A DNA stretch of 64,000 bases from Parabacteroides sp. Marseille-P3160 (GTDB taxonomy: Bacteria > Bacteroidota > Bacteroidia > Bacteroidales > Tannerellaceae), in assembly GCF_900162725.1 (NCBI RefSeq), contig NZ_LT799418.1, positions 814,608 through 878,607 of the forward strand, given 5' to 3'. Under the pieces are notes generated by a model, which saw nothing but the letters and a program-made list of their open reading frames with translations, had not been told where the DNA came from and did no database searches. Of this stretch, positions 1-9,735 are shown piece after piece. Made by a program: the position numbers and the translations under genes. The first letter of the stretch is position 1. Every line of letters begins with the position of its first letter.

Positions 1-1
1 A

Positions 2-901
2 AGCACGTTGATCCGCTGTGTGAACCTGCTCGAGCGGCCTACGAGGGGGGAAGTCCGGGTAGACGGGCAAAACCTGCTGGAGCTTTCGCCGTCGCAACTG
101 GCCAAGGCGAGGCAAAATATCGGGATGATCTTCCAGCATTTCAATCTCCTGTCTTCCCGTACGGTCGCCGGGAATGTGGCTTTCCCTCTGGAATTGAACG
201 CCACGCCTCCGGTGGAAATCAGGTGCCGGGTGGAGGAACTGTTGGAACTGGTCGGGCTGGATGGGAAAGCAGACGATTATCCTTCGAAACTTTCCGGCGG
301 ACAGAAGCAGCGGGTGGCTATTGCGCGTACGTTGGCCAATAATCCGAAGGTCTTGCTTTGTGACGAAGCCACCAGTGCATTGGATCCGGGGACGACCCGC
401 TCCATCCTGACGTTGCTCAAGGAAATCAACCGGAAGTTCGGGATTACGATCCTGCTGATCACGCATGAAATGGAAGTCGTGAAAGAGATTTGCGACGAAG
501 TAGCTATCCTCAGCGGCGGACGGTTGATCGAGCAGGGCACGATTGCGGGGATCTTCTCTCATCCCAAACATGAGCTGACGCATCGTTTCATCGCTTCTTC
601 CATCCATATACAGGTACCGTTCGATTACCGGGAACGGCTGACGGCGGAACCTTCCGGGGGACGGCATCTGTTGATTACGCTTGAGATTTCAGGGCAATCC
701 ATGGCCAACTCCGCTCTTTCGGAAGTCATGAGGCTGTATGCCGTCAAGAGCAATATCGTCTGTGCGCAGATGGCTTATGTGGGAGGAGTGAAATTCGGAG
801 TCATGCTGATCGAACTGATTGGCGAGGTGGAGAATGAACATAAAGCGGTAGACTATTTCAAAAGTAAAAATATAAAAGTGGAGGTGTTGGGTTATGTCTG
901 A
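2..901 (+). CDS. metN: MetN, methionine ABC transporter ATP-binding subunit (5' end outside window)
   Basis: ATPase of the D/L-methionine importer, acting at the inner face of the cytoplasmic membrane with MetI. The reading frame is open to the left edge and begins inside the Walker A motif (the codons for S-T-L precede [10 protein letters not shown]), so the N-terminus with most of Walker A lies outside. Visible are the Q-loop region ([11 protein letters not shown]), the ABC signature [14 protein letters not shown], Walker [14 protein letters not shown] and the switch His in LLITHEM. The last roughly 75 residues after the ABC domain match the position of the NIL domain that senses methionine in MetN. 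The stop overlaps the metI start by 8 bases, so the two are translationally coupled. Family assignment is firm because of the NIL-type tail and the metI-metQ neighbours. Confidence 0.95.
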   Translation, partial: STLIRCVNLLERPTRGEVRVDGQNLLELSPSQLAKARQNIGMIFQHFNLLSSRTVAGNVAFPLELNATPPVEIRCRVEELLELVGLDGKADDYPSKLSGGQKQRVAIARTLANNPKVLLCDEATSALDPGTTRSILTLLKEINRKFGITILLITHEMEVVKEICDEVAILSGGRLIEQGTIAGIFSHPKHELTHRFIASSIHIQVPFDYRERLTAEPSGGRHLLITLEISGQSMANSALSEVMRLYAVKSNIVCAQMAYVGGVKFGVMLIELIGEVENEHKAVDYFKSKNIKVEVLGYV

Positions 902-1547
902 ATCGATGATCGGGCTCTTATGGGCAGGCACGCTGGAAACGCTCTTTATGACTTTTGTCTCCGGCTTTTTCGGTTTCCTCATGGGACTGCCGTTGGGAGT
1001 GACGCTTTTTATTACGCGCAAAGGGCAGATCAAGGAAAACCGGGGGGTGAACGAGGTCTTGTCCCTTTTGGTCAACTTCTTCCGCGCTATCCCGTTCATT
1101 ATCCTGATTGTGTGGATGATTCCCTTTACGCGGGCGGTGGTCGGCACTTCTATCGGCGTCTTTGCGGCCCTGGTGCCGCTCAGTGTGGGGGTGGCCCCGT
1201 TCATTGCGCGGATGGTGGAAAACAGCCTGCTGGAAGTACCCGGCGGATTGATCGAAGCGTCCCGGGCGATGGGAGCTTCTCTTTTCCAGATCATCCGGAA
1301 GGTACTCTTGCCGGAAGCGTTGCCTTCGTTGGTCAATGGCGCGACAATTACCCTGATCATGTTGGTCGGTTATTCGGCTATGGGAGGAGCCGTCGGTGCC
1401 GGCGGATTGGGGCAAATCGGCTATCAGTACGGGTATGTGGGCTATGATATGCTGGTAATGAACATCGTATTGCTGCTGTTGGTCATCCTGGTATTCTGTA
1501 TTCAATATACCGGCGATATCCTTTCGAAGAAGATGGACCACCGTTGA
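894..1547 (+). CDS. metI: MetI, methionine ABC transporter permease
   Basis: Inner-membrane permease of the methionine importer. The 217-residue protein has about five hydrophobic segments and the usual MetI length. The EAA loop that docks on the ATPase is seen in [27 protein letters not shown], and the membrane-spanning region [22 protein letters not shown] is characteristic of the family. The ATG lies inside the 3' end of metN (8-base overlap), and metQ follows after 22 bases, so metN-metI-metQ form one operon. An operator or riboswitch, if any, would lie upstream of the window. Confidence 0.95.
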   Translation: MSESMIGLLWAGTLETLFMTFVSGFFGFLMGLPLGVTLFITRKGQIKENRGVNEVLSLLVNFFRAIPFIILIVWMIPFTRAVVGTSIGVFAALVPLSVGVAPFIARMVENSLLEVPGGLIEASRAMGASLFQIIRKVLLPEALPSLVNGATITLIMLVGYSAMGGAVGAGGLGQIGYQYGYVGYDMLVMNIVLLLLVILVFCIQYTGDILSKKMDHR

Positions 1548-1569
1548 AAATATAATTACAGATAGGAAT

Positions 1570-2382
1570 ATGAAGAAAAATACAGGCTATATAATAGGAT
1601 TGGCGTTGGCGGGACTGGTGCTGGCGGCTTCTTGCGGAGGCGGGAAAAGTGACGATCCGAACCATATCAAAGTGGGAGTGGAGACGGGTCCCGAGTATTC
1701 GGTCGCCCTGAAGGCGAAAGAGGTGGCGAAGGAGAGGTACGGGCTGGAAGTCGAGCTGGTGGCCTTCAATGATTACGTGATGCCGAATACGGCGCTCGAC
1801 CAGGGGGATCTCGATGCCAATGCTTTCCAGCACGGGCCTTACCTGGAGGAGCAATCCCGGCAGAGGGGTTACCGGTTTGTTCCGGTAGGGAAAACGTTCC
1901 TCTATCCCATAGGGGCTTATTCAAGGAAAATCAGTTCGATCGACGAACTGAAAGAGGGGAATACCATTGCGATCCCGAATGATATCACCAACGGAGGGCG
2001 CGCCTTGCTCCTGTTGCAGAAAGCGGGGCTGCTCACCCTTAGGGATTCCACGACGGCCACACCCCGGGTGGTGGATATTACGGAGAATCCCAAGAGATTG
2101 AAGATCGTAGAACTGGAAGCTCCCCAACTTCCCCGCGTCCTGGATGACGCCTCCGTTACGATTGCGGTCATTAACAGTACCTTTGCCATACAAGCAGGGC
2201 TCTTTTTGGATAACGCTTTGTTGATAGAGGACAAGGACTCGCCTTACGTTAATCTGATTGTGGCCCGTGAGGACAACAAGGACGCCGATAAAGTCAAGCG
2301 CTTTGTCAAGGCCTACCAGTCCGACGAGGTCGCCCGTATGGCGGAACAGGAATTCAAGGGAGGCGCTGCCAGAGGCTGGTAA
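1570..2382 (+). CDS. metQ: MetQ, methionine-binding lipoprotein
   Basis: Substrate-binding lipoprotein of the NlpA/MetQ family, delivering methionine to MetI. The first residues MKKNTGYIIGLALAGLVL lead to the lipobox LAASC, so the mature protein begins at about Cys22 and is membrane-anchored. Family hallmarks are IKVGVETGPEYSVALKAKEVAKERYGLEVELV, the segment ALDQGDLDANAFQHGPYLE, and PNDITNGGRALLLLQKAGLL. Length (270 residues) is typical. It is the last gene of the operon: the stop lies about 20 bases before the promoter of the next gene. A paralogue importing another small amphipathic compound cannot be excluded from sequence alone, but the NIL-containing MetN upstream favours methionine. Confidence 0.93.
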   Translation: MKKNTGYIIGLALAGLVLAASCGGGKSDDPNHIKVGVETGPEYSVALKAKEVAKERYGLEVELVAFNDYVMPNTALDQGDLDANAFQHGPYLEEQSRQRGYRFVPVGKTFLYPIGAYSRKISSIDELKEGNTIAIPNDITNGGRALLLLQKAGLLTLRDSTTATPRVVDITENPKRLKIVELEAPQLPRVLDDASVTIAVINSTFAIQAGLFLDNALLIEDKDSPYVNLIVAREDNKDADKVKRFVKAYQSDEVARMAEQEFKGGAARGW

Positions 2383-2402
2383 AGGATTTAACGGCCTGTT
2401 CA

Positions 2403-2432
2403 TTGCCATCTTGCCTGAAACGAGTATCTTTG
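2403..2432 (+). promoter_or_regulatory. Bacteroidetes-type promoter of the SNF2 helicase gene
   Basis: TTG at 2403-2405, a 19-base spacer and TATCTTTG at 2425-2432 match the Bacteroidetes sigma consensus (TTTG, 19-21, TAnnTTTG). It lies just after the metQ stop and 26 bases before the ATG at 2459, which supports that start and an independent transcript. Confidence 0.65.
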
Positions 2433-2458
2433 TAGTTTACGGTTTTATAAAGATATTC

Positions 2459-5401
2459 ATGTCGAAACTGATCGTCGCTGTTACGCAACATCTTAATTTG
2501 GGAACTTTATTGCTCCCTTATCTGGTGAAAGAGAAGGAGGACGGTGTGCTCGAAATCGAAGAGCAGGCGTTGGCTTCTCCTCCGGGTGATGAACGGACCG
2601 ATGTGGACCGGGAGATCATGCAGACGGCGCTTAGCTACTCGGATCGCAATCTGATGAAAGTCTTTTCCAAGGAAAAGCATACCGCCGACTTTTTCCGGAA
2701 AATGACGGATTCGTTATTTTCCGAGCATATCCGACCTTTTATCGAGCAGAAAACCCAGTTGATGATCCGCCTGATCACGGAGCATGACATCCCCCTTTAC
2801 CTGAAGGAGATGGGACGTAAGAAGCTCTATCCCCACCACCGGGTGAAAATACACCGGGAATCCCTGGAAATCGGTTATCGTTTCGAATTGAGCGAAACAG
2901 CCTTCCGTTATACTATTTCCTGCCGTCTGGGCGGAGAACCTTACGCATTGATCGACCGGAAGCCGGCGCTTGTCCTGACCGGTTTCCCTGCCTGCATTAT
3001 TGCCAAAGACGAATTGCTGGTTTGTGAGGAATTGGAAGCCTCGCGGCTGATGCCGTTTTTTAATAAGAAGACGGTGGAAGTACCCCGCGCCCTGATCCGG
3101 AAATATATTGACTGGATCATCTTGCCGGCGTTGCAGTATTCGACCGTTGAGGAGGCGTCCGGATTCGAAATCATCGAGCGGCATCCTGAACGGAAGGCGG
3201 TGCTCAGTCTGGGAAATTCGGTATTGGAAGAGCCGGTCCTGATGCTGAGTTTCCGGTATGACGACCATTCCTTCGAGCCGGAGGTGCGACTTCGCAAGAA
3301 ATTCGTTACGATGGAGGAGGAGGGGGGGCAGTTCCGCTTTTTCTTCTTTTCGCGGGACATTGCTTGGGAAAGGGAATGCATCGGTTCTTTGAAGTCGTTG
3401 GGGCTGCAACAGTTTGGAAACGCCCAGTTCCGGTTTCAAGGAAAAGGGGAGGATAAAAGTATCTTTGCCTGGATCCGGACGAATCACGCCCGTCTGGCGG
3501 AACGCTTTGAGTTGGTGCAAGCCGACACCGGCAAGAAGTATTTTTTAGGGGATCTTAAGGTTACACAAGTCGTGAGCGAGCAGCCGGACTGGTTCGACCT
3601 GCAGATAACGGTGGATATCGGGACTTTCCATTACCCTTTCACCCAGTTCAGACGGTATATCATGCATGGGATCCGGGAGTTCCTTCTCCCGACCGGACGG
3701 ATCGTCCTCCTGCCCGAAGAATGGTTCGAGAAATACAACGAATTGTTAGCCTTGGGTGTAGAGGAAGGCGGGCATATCCGCTTGCAGAAAGCACATTTCG
3801 GCCTGGTGGAGGAACTGGAACAGGAGCAGGGCGGCAAGGGGCCTGTTTCGTATTATCGCGAGAAAAAGAGGTATCCCATCCCGGCCGCGATCAAGGCGAC
3901 GCTCCGTTCTTATCAGGAGGAAGGTTTCCGCTGGATGTTGCATCTGCGGGAAAACGGCTTTGGCGGCTGCCTGGCGGACGATATGGGGCTCGGAAAAACA
4001 TTACAGGCGATCACTCTGCTTCAGGCGCTCTATCCGCCGGAGAAGAAAAGCCGCTCTTCCAGGCAGTCTCCCCCTTCGGTCGATCCGACAGGGCAGTATC
4101 TGCTCTTCGGAGAGGAGAAAGAGGCGCCGGAAGAAAAGGCCTTGGAACCGCTCCGGCCGGCTTCGTTAATTGTGGTACCTACGTCTTTGCTTCCGAACTG
4201 GACGAAGGAGATCCGGAAATTCAGCTCCTTGTCGGTTTATGAATATACCGGCACGGGGCGTCTGCGGAATAAAGGTATCCAACGCATCTTCGCTCATTAT
4301 AATGTCGTCCTGACTACCTATGGCTTGCTAAGGAACGATATCGAATTGCTGTCCGACTATACCTTTGAATGTATTATATTGGATGAAAGCCAGATCATTA
4401 AGAACCGGACTTCCGTGACTTACCAGTCGGCCACCCGATTGAAAGGGAAACAGCGGATCGTCCTGACCGGTACGCCGATCGAAAACTCGCTGAACGATTT
4501 ATGGGCGCAGTTTAACTTTATCAATCCCGGTATGCTGGGCTCGTACCTGAAATTCCAGGATCTTTTTGTAACGCCTATCAGCAAAGAGAAGAATGTGCAT
4601 TCGGAAGCCAGGTTGCAGAAGCTGATCCGTCCTTTCTTCTTGCGCCGCACCAAGGAGCAGGTCGCTCCGGAGCTTCCTACCTTGACGGAAGAGGTGGTAT
4701 TTTGCGAGATGCTTCCCGAGCAGGAGCAGGTTTACAAGAAAGAGAAGAATGCGCTTCGGAACAGGCTGCTGGATACTGACGGGGAGGGGATTAATCTGCT
4801 GAAAAATCGTTTTGTGGCTTTGCAGGGGATCACCCGCCTGCGGTTGCTGGCCAATCATCCGCAGATGTTGCAGTCCGACTATGCTTTCTCTTCCGGAAAG
4901 ATGGAGCGGATTCTTGAAATGTACCAGATCTTGATGGAGGAAGGACATAAAGTGTTGATCTTCTCTTCTTTTGTCAAATATCTCCAACTGCTTGCCGGAG
5001 TGTTTCAGGAGAAGGGATGGAAGTATGCCATGCTGACCGGCAGCACGACAAACCGGGAGGAGGAGATCAACCGCTTCAGCGACTCCCCGGATCTCTTTGC
5101 CTTTCTGATTTCCCTTAAAGCAGGGGGAGTGGGGCTGAATCTGACGAAAGCCGATTATGTATTTATCATCGACCCTTGGTGGAACCCTGCGGCGGAGATG
5201 CAAGCGGTCAGCCGTGCGCACCGTATCGGGCAGGACAAGCAGGTTATGGTATACCGTTTTATCACGAGTGACACCATTGAAGAAAAGATCATCCGCTTAC
5301 AGGAAATGAAAAGCAAGTTAGCCGAAAGTTTCATCACGACCAACAACCCGCTCAAAGCCCTTACTGATGCCGAATGGAATGCCCTCCTCCGGCAGTTGTA
5401 A
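2459..5401 (+). CDS. SNF2-family DEAD/DEAH helicase
   Basis: Swi2/Snf2 ATPase of the bacterial HepA/RapA-like group, a DNA translocase likely to remodel protein-DNA or transcription complexes. The start at 2459 (MSKLIVAVTQHLN) was chosen because a longer in-frame start would run back into metQ, and because a good promoter ends at 2432. The 980 residues divide into a roughly 460-residue N-terminal region without a motif I recognise, then the helicase core: motif I DDMGLGKTLQ near residue 508, motif II with DESQ near 640 (in place of DEAH), motif III VLTGTPIEN, and the C-terminal lobe with SLKAGGVGLNL and QAVSRAHRIGQ. A charged insert of about 40 residues follows motif I (KKSRSSRQSPPS to KALEPLRP). 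It is convergent with sbcC, with 20 bases between the stops. Confidence 0.9.
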   Translation: MSKLIVAVTQHLNLGTLLLPYLVKEKEDGVLEIEEQALASPPGDERTDVDREIMQTALSYSDRNLMKVFSKEKHTADFFRKMTDSLFSEHIRPFIEQKTQLMIRLITEHDIPLYLKEMGRKKLYPHHRVKIHRESLEIGYRFELSETAFRYTISCRLGGEPYALIDRKPALVLTGFPACIIAKDELLVCEELEASRLMPFFNKKTVEVPRALIRKYIDWIILPALQYSTVEEASGFEIIERHPERKAVLSLGNSVLEEPVLMLSFRYDDHSFEPEVRLRKKFVTMEEEGGQFRFFFFSRDIAWERECIGSLKSLGLQQFGNAQFRFQGKGEDKSIFAWIRTNHARLAERFELVQADTGKKYFLGDLKVTQVVSEQPDWFDLQITVDIGTFHYPFTQFRRYIMHGIREFLLPTGRIVLLPEEWFEKYNELLALGVEEGGHIRLQKAHFGLVEELEQEQGGKGPVSYYREKKRYPIPAAIKATLRSYQEEGFRWMLHLRENGFGGCLADDMGLGKTLQAITLLQALYPPEKKSRSSRQSPPSVDPTGQYLLFGEEKEAPEEKALEPLRPASLIVVPTSLLPNWTKEIRKFSSLSVYEYTGTGRLRNKGIQRIFAHYNVVLTTYGLLRNDIELLSDYTFECIILDESQIIKNRTSVTYQSATRLKGKQRIVLTGTPIENSLNDLWAQFNFINPGMLGSYLKFQDLFVTPISKEKNVHSEARLQKLIRPFFLRRTKEQVAPELPTLTEEVVFCEMLPEQEQVYKKEKNALRNRLLDTDGEGINLLKNRFVALQGITRLRLLANHPQMLQSDYAFSSGKMERILEMYQILMEEGHKVLIFSSFVKYLQLLAGVFQEKGWKYAMLTGSTTNREEEINRFSDSPDLFAFLISLKAGGVGLNLTKADYVFIIDPWWNPAAEMQAVSRAHRIGQDKQVMVYRFITSDTIEEKIIRLQEMKSKLAESFITTNNPLKALTDAEWNALLRQL

Positions 5402-5421
5402 AATAAAAATCAGATGACTCT

Positions 5422-8400
5422 CTAAGCCTTTTTTATCTCTACGCGGCTGCGGCCGTTAGCGGTCTTGAGGACGGCGATTTGGACGGGAATACGCTCGGTC
5501 ATTTCCGCAACGTGGGAAATGACCCCGATCTTGCGCCCTTGGGTATGCAAGGCCTCCAAAGCTTCCATGACTGTGTTCAAGGTCTCCATATCCAGCGAAC
5601 CGAAGCCTTCATCGATAAAAAGCGACTCGATCTTCATCCGGTTGGAAGAGAGGGAGGACAGTCCCAATGCTAAAGAGAGCGATACCAGAAACGATTCACC
5701 GCCCGACAGCGAATGTACTGTCCGCACATCGTTGAACAGATCCTGGTCGACAACCTCCAGGCCCAAAGTGTCGGGGATGCGGCGTATGAGATAGCGCTTG
5801 CTTAACTGTTCCAATTGTTTGTTGGCGTAGACCAAAAGCGCATCCAGCGTATAGCTTTGGGCTATTCGTTTGAATTTAGAGCCGTTGGCCGAGCCGAAAA
5901 GCTCGTTTAGCTTGTTCCAGTCCTCATAAGCCGCCGTCTTTTCCTCCAGCTCCCGTTCGAAAGCAGCCAGTTGCTTTTTTCCGCTCTCGTGAGTAGCCAG
6001 CGCTACCTGTATGGTTGTAATCCGATTATGAATAGATTCCTCTTTTTCCGCTACCTCCGTAAGGAATTGTTGCAAGACTTCTTGGGTTTCCTCCGTTTGC
6101 GGGCGGGTGGGGGCTTGCTCCCATTCGGAACGTTTTTCCTGACGCTCCCGAACGGTCGCTGTGAGGGAGATCATCCGGTCTTCCAATTGTTTAAGCTGTT
6201 CCTGCTCCCGGTTGATCCAGGCCCGCTCCCGGCTTAACAGTTCCTGGAGTTGGGCGAACGTTATTTTGTTGTTTTGAATAACTATCCAGTCCGCTATTTC
6301 ATTCCAAAGTTGCGCCTTTTCGTTTGTCTCCTTTTGCTGTTCGCTTTTTAGTTGGGAAAGGATACCTCTCGTTTCAGCCAGCTGCTTCTCTAATATCTCC
6401 TTTTGCTTTTTTAATTCCTCCAGTTTGAGGGTATTTGCCTCCCGCAAACGTTCGAAATAAGTTTCGGCATCCTCGACCTTCCGTCCTTGCAAGAGTTGCT
6501 CCCGTTCGCTCTTTAGTGCCTGCCAGGCCGTTTGGGCTTGTCGGAGCAGTTCTTCGCGTTTATGGTAGTTTTCCGAAGCGGTTTCCAGGTTCCGTGTTTC
6601 TCCTTCGAGGCGAGCCTGAGCTTGTCCGATAGAAGCGATGCAGTGGTCCAATGCTTCCTGGTTTTGTACCCACAAAGCGGCGACGGAAGTCAGTTCCCGA
6701 ACAAGAAGGCCTTTATCTGCCTTTTCTTTCCAGTCTGTCAGGGGGGCCAGGTATTCCGCCAGTCGTTTTTCCGTTTCGGCGGCAGCCTTCCCGTAGGTCT
6801 GGATCTGTGTTTGGAAGCGTTCGGTTTGCCGTTCGCTTTCCTCCCTCTGTGTGCGGAGTAATTCCAGTCGGTCGGTTGCTTGTTTTTTGGCCGTTTCGAT
6901 CTCTTTTTCCTTCAGTAGGCCGATGGGCGGAGTCTCCATCGTGAATATCGGATGATGTACGCTGCCGCAGACCGGGCAGGGAGTCCCCTCGACCAATCGT
7001 TTCCGGAGAGGCAAGACCTCGGCGGGAAGCAGGCGGTTGAGTTGTTCCAACTTGGCTTTCAGTAGTTCCTCCTCTTTCCGGTAGCCTTCACAAACCGACC
7101 GGTTGGAGGCCAAGTTGTTTGTTGCCCCGCTGATTAATACGGCGGCGTCGCTTCTTTCCTTAAGCATATGTGCCAGCATCTCCTGCCTCGGCACGATATC
7201 CCGGTAGGCGGCATGATCCGAAAACCAGCATATTCCCTGTTCCTTCTTCTTTAGGGAGACCGCCAGTTCCTTTTCCAATGTTTTGATCCGTTGTTCCGTT
7301 TCTTCCTTTATTTTCTTTTGGAACTCAAATTCCCGAGCAGCTTCCCTGACATTCCGTTCGGCGGCCTGCAATTGCGTATCGAGTACTTTGGCCCGTTCGA
7401 TCTCGGGTTTTAGAGCGGTATAACGTCGTTCGCCTTGTTCCAGTGCCGATTGCGCCCCGTTTAAGTCGGCGGCGATGCAGGATAGGGAGAGGAGATGGGC
7501 GCTCTCCCTCTGCTCGTTCTGAGGAATACGTTCGCCCAGTTCCTTCAGCCGTTTCTCTTTGTGCCCCCATTGGGTATAAACATCCCGGATTTCCTGCGCC
7601 TTCTCTATTTGTTGGAGATACGCTTTGCGCGGAGCCGCCTCCTGAAGCGCCTGCCGGCTTCCGGCAAGCAAAGCTTCCACCTCTTCCAGCGCCTTTTTCA
7701 GCAGTGCTTCCTGCTTATACCAGTCGATTTTCCCCTGCCCTATGCGGGCTTGCTCCCTGGTTGCCTGCCGCTCTTTCTCCAAGTTTTCTTTTTCCGCCTG
7801 GCAGGCTGCCAGCTCTTCCGGCTCCAGAAGGCGAATGTCCTGCATACGTTCTTTTAGCCCTTGCAGTTGTTGTTCCGCCTCCCGCGTCTTTTCATAGATG
7901 GCGATGGAGATGCGGGAATAGACTTCCGTCCCGGTCAGTTTTTCCAGCAACTCGGCCTTTTCGTTTTGGCGGGCTTTCAGGAAGGTGGCAAAGTCGCCTT
8001 GTGCCAGGAGAACCGAGCGGGTAAACTGAGAGAAACTCAGCCCGATCAGTTCGGATATTTTCTGAAGTAACTCCGTTTTCCTTCCCTGCTCCTCCGTTGC
8101 CGTTGTCAGGTTGGTTAACCGTATTTCGGCTGCTTGTAGCGAGCCGGTGGCCTTATCGCGCGCCCGGCGTACCATCCAGCGCGCCCGGTAGCGCATTCCG
8201 TTCAGGGCTATGAAGTCGACTTCTGCGTAGCCGTCCGACGTTCCTCTGCGTAATAAATTACGTGAATCGCCCTGGCTGATGCTTTTATCTTTCACGTCTG
8301 CAATTAATAGATTTTCACTTGCACTGTTCGTTCGCGGCGTATTATCGAACAGCGCCAGGCAAAGTGCATCCAGGAGGGTTGATTTTCCGGCGCCGGTGCT

Positions 8401-8511
8401 GCCGGTGATGGCGAAGATGCCGGCGGAAAGAAGCGGTTCCCGCGTAAAATCAATTTCGAATTCTCCTTCGAGGGAAGCGAGGTTTTTCCCTCGTATGGCA
8501 ATGATTTTCAT
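5422..8511 (-). CDS. sbcC: SbcC, SMC-like exonuclease subunit
   Basis: ATPase subunit of the SbcCD nuclease (Rad50 homologue), which opens hairpins and trims double-strand ends. The N-terminus IRGKNLASLEGEFEIDF leads to Walker A GSTGAGKSTLLDAL at about residues 37-45. Two long coiled-coil arms rich in E, K, Q and L surround the zinc hook CPVCG near residue 509. The C-terminal half carries the signature LSGGESFLVSLSLALGLSSL and Walker B SLFIDEGFGSLD. Length (1029) is normal. The start overlaps the sbcD stop by 4 bases (ATGA), showing translational coupling. Confidence 0.95.
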   Translation of the reverse strand: MKIIAIRGKNLASLEGEFEIDFTREPLLSAGIFAITGSTGAGKSTLLDALCLALFDNTPRTNSASENLLIADVKDKSISQGDSRNLLRRGTSDGYAEVDFIALNGMRYRARWMVRRARDKATGSLQAAEIRLTNLTTATEEQGRKTELLQKISELIGLSFSQFTRSVLLAQGDFATFLKARQNEKAELLEKLTGTEVYSRISIAIYEKTREAEQQLQGLKERMQDIRLLEPEELAACQAEKENLEKERQATREQARIGQGKIDWYKQEALLKKALEEVEALLAGSRQALQEAAPRKAYLQQIEKAQEIRDVYTQWGHKEKRLKELGERIPQNEQRESAHLLSLSCIAADLNGAQSALEQGERRYTALKPEIERAKVLDTQLQAAERNVREAAREFEFQKKIKEETEQRIKTLEKELAVSLKKKEQGICWFSDHAAYRDIVPRQEMLAHMLKERSDAAVLISGATNNLASNRSVCEGYRKEEELLKAKLEQLNRLLPAEVLPLRKRLVEGTPCPVCGSVHHPIFTMETPPIGLLKEKEIETAKKQATDRLELLRTQREESERQTERFQTQIQTYGKAAAETEKRLAEYLAPLTDWKEKADKGLLVRELTSVAALWVQNQEALDHCIASIGQAQARLEGETRNLETASENYHKREELLRQAQTAWQALKSEREQLLQGRKVEDAETYFERLREANTLKLEELKKQKEILEKQLAETRGILSQLKSEQQKETNEKAQLWNEIADWIVIQNNKITFAQLQELLSRERAWINREQEQLKQLEDRMISLTATVRERQEKRSEWEQAPTRPQTEETQEVLQQFLTEVAEKEESIHNRITTIQVALATHESGKKQLAAFERELEEKTAAYEDWNKLNELFGSANGSKFKRIAQSYTLDALLVYANKQLEQLSKRYLIRRIPDTLGLEVVDQDLFNDVRTVHSLSGGESFLVSLSLALGLSSLSSNRMKIESLFIDEGFGSLDMETLNTVMEALEALHTQGRKIGVISHVAEMTERIPVQIAVLKTANGRSRVEIKKA

Positions 8512-9716
8512 AGCTCAGTTTTTTGTATTACGCGGGTTAAAAGTTTCTTCAGATGCTCCGGTAATCCGGTTTGGTAGCGTTGGCGGAATACGTCCTCCGC
8601 CAGTTCCAGCGGACTGATGGTTTGTAGGTCTTCCAGGGTGACAACCCTTTCCTCTCGTTGGACCCCGGGGCGGAATTCCCGCATCGGGCCGAGGCGTACC
8701 GCCTTTCCCGAGAGGAGTTGCTCCACCTGATACCGTAGGGAGGGTTCCGGCTCCGTCACGCGGACCTTTACTTCCAGATAGGGAGAGTCTTCTGCCGGCG
8801 TTCCGTCCGGCAGTTCTTCCAGTACAGCCAGGACTTCCGCGAGCGGTAACGGTTCGTCGGGGAGCGATAAGAGCCTCACCGGCGGTTCGAAGGCAAGCCG
8901 TTCAATAGCCACCAGGCGGTTTCCCTCCAGCTCAATAAGATTGACCCCCTGCTTGTAATTCTTTTCCGCAAACGACATGGGAAGCGGACTGCCGGAATAG
9001 CGCACCCAGTCCTGTCCGGATACCCGTTGCGCTTTGTGCAGATGGCCGAGCGCCGTATAGGCAATGCCGGCATCGAAGATTTCGGGAGGAACAGCTTCCA
9101 GCCCACCGATGATGATCCGTTCCGAACGGTCGTCCGCCGACAGGTCCGAGCCGGAGGCCTGTAGATGTCCCATGGCGATGACGGCCTGTTCCGGCGTCCG
9201 CAACTTGTCCGCCTCTTCTTTCAGGGCGGCGTACATGGCTGCGATACCTGCACCGTAGCTTTCCGCTTCCGGATAATCTCCCTGCCGCAGGTAGGGAACG
9301 GCCATGCACCAAGCTTTCGTCTCTTCTCCCTGTTTCAAAGGGATGAGCAGATCGCGGAAATCGATCGTTCCTTCGGGGGTACGCTTCACCACTCCCTTGA
9401 CCGAGATGCGCATCTCCTCCAGCAAAGGATTCGGTGCTTCCAACCGTGCGGCCGAGTCATGATTACCGGCAATTATGACGATCTGTAAGGCCGGGTTTAC
9501 GGCTGTCACTTCCCGCAAAAAGCGGTAATACATCTTTTGGGACTCGGCCGATGGGTTGGGGCTGTCGAAAACATCTCCTGCCACGAGAAGCACATCCGCC
9601 TCTTGTTCCTGAAGTTGCCTTTTCAGCCATTCGAAGAATGCCTGGTGTTCCGTCCTCCGGTCGTAGCCGAAGAACTGCTGTCCGATATGCCAATCTGCCG
9701 TATGGATAAGTCTCAT
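8508..9716 (-). CDS. sbcD: SbcD, nuclease subunit of SbcCD
   Basis: Metallophosphoesterase nuclease (Mre11 homologue). The metal-binding motifs are in order: DWHIGQ near residue 7, AGDVFDSPNPS near 47, GNHDSAARLEAP near 84, and later GHLQ and ALGHLHKAQ. The roughly 130 residues after the catalytic domain form the SbcD capping region that contacts SbcC. Length (402) is typical. It is coupled to sbcC by an ATGA overlap. The RES toxin gene ends only 19 bases upstream on the same strand, so sbcDC may be reached by transcripts from the toxin-antitoxin promoter; I saw no clear promoter in that gap. Confidence 0.95.
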   Translation of the reverse strand: MRLIHTADWHIGQQFFGYDRRTEHQAFFEWLKRQLQEQEADVLLVAGDVFDSPNPSAESQKMYYRFLREVTAVNPALQIVIIAGNHDSAARLEAPNPLLEEMRISVKGVVKRTPEGTIDFRDLLIPLKQGEETKAWCMAVPYLRQGDYPEAESYGAGIAAMYAALKEEADKLRTPEQAVIAMGHLQASGSDLSADDRSERIIIGGLEAVPPEIFDAGIAYTALGHLHKAQRVSGQDWVRYSGSPLPMSFAEKNYKQGVNLIELEGNRLVAIERLAFEPPVRLLSLPDEPLPLAEVLAVLEELPDGTPAEDSPYLEVKVRVTEPEPSLRYQVEQLLSGKAVRLGPMREFRPGVQREERVVTLEDLQTISPLELAEDVFRQRYQTGLPEHLKKLLTRVIQKTEL

Positions 9717-9735
9717 GATGCGTAGTGATGGTTAA

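Noticed and set aside
689-1541. Long open frames opposite metN and metI
   Set aside because: They lie antisense to well-conserved transporter genes, have biased composition and no recognisable domain; typical by-products of G+C-rich coding sequence.
2258-2458. Upstream extension of the SNF2 gene to 2258
   Set aside because: It overlaps metQ and a promoter ends at 2432, so the ATG at 2459 is preferred.
7443-8024. 193-codon open frame opposite sbcC
   Set aside because: Proline- and arginine-rich translation antisense to the coiled-coil part of sbcC; no start signal or homology pattern.
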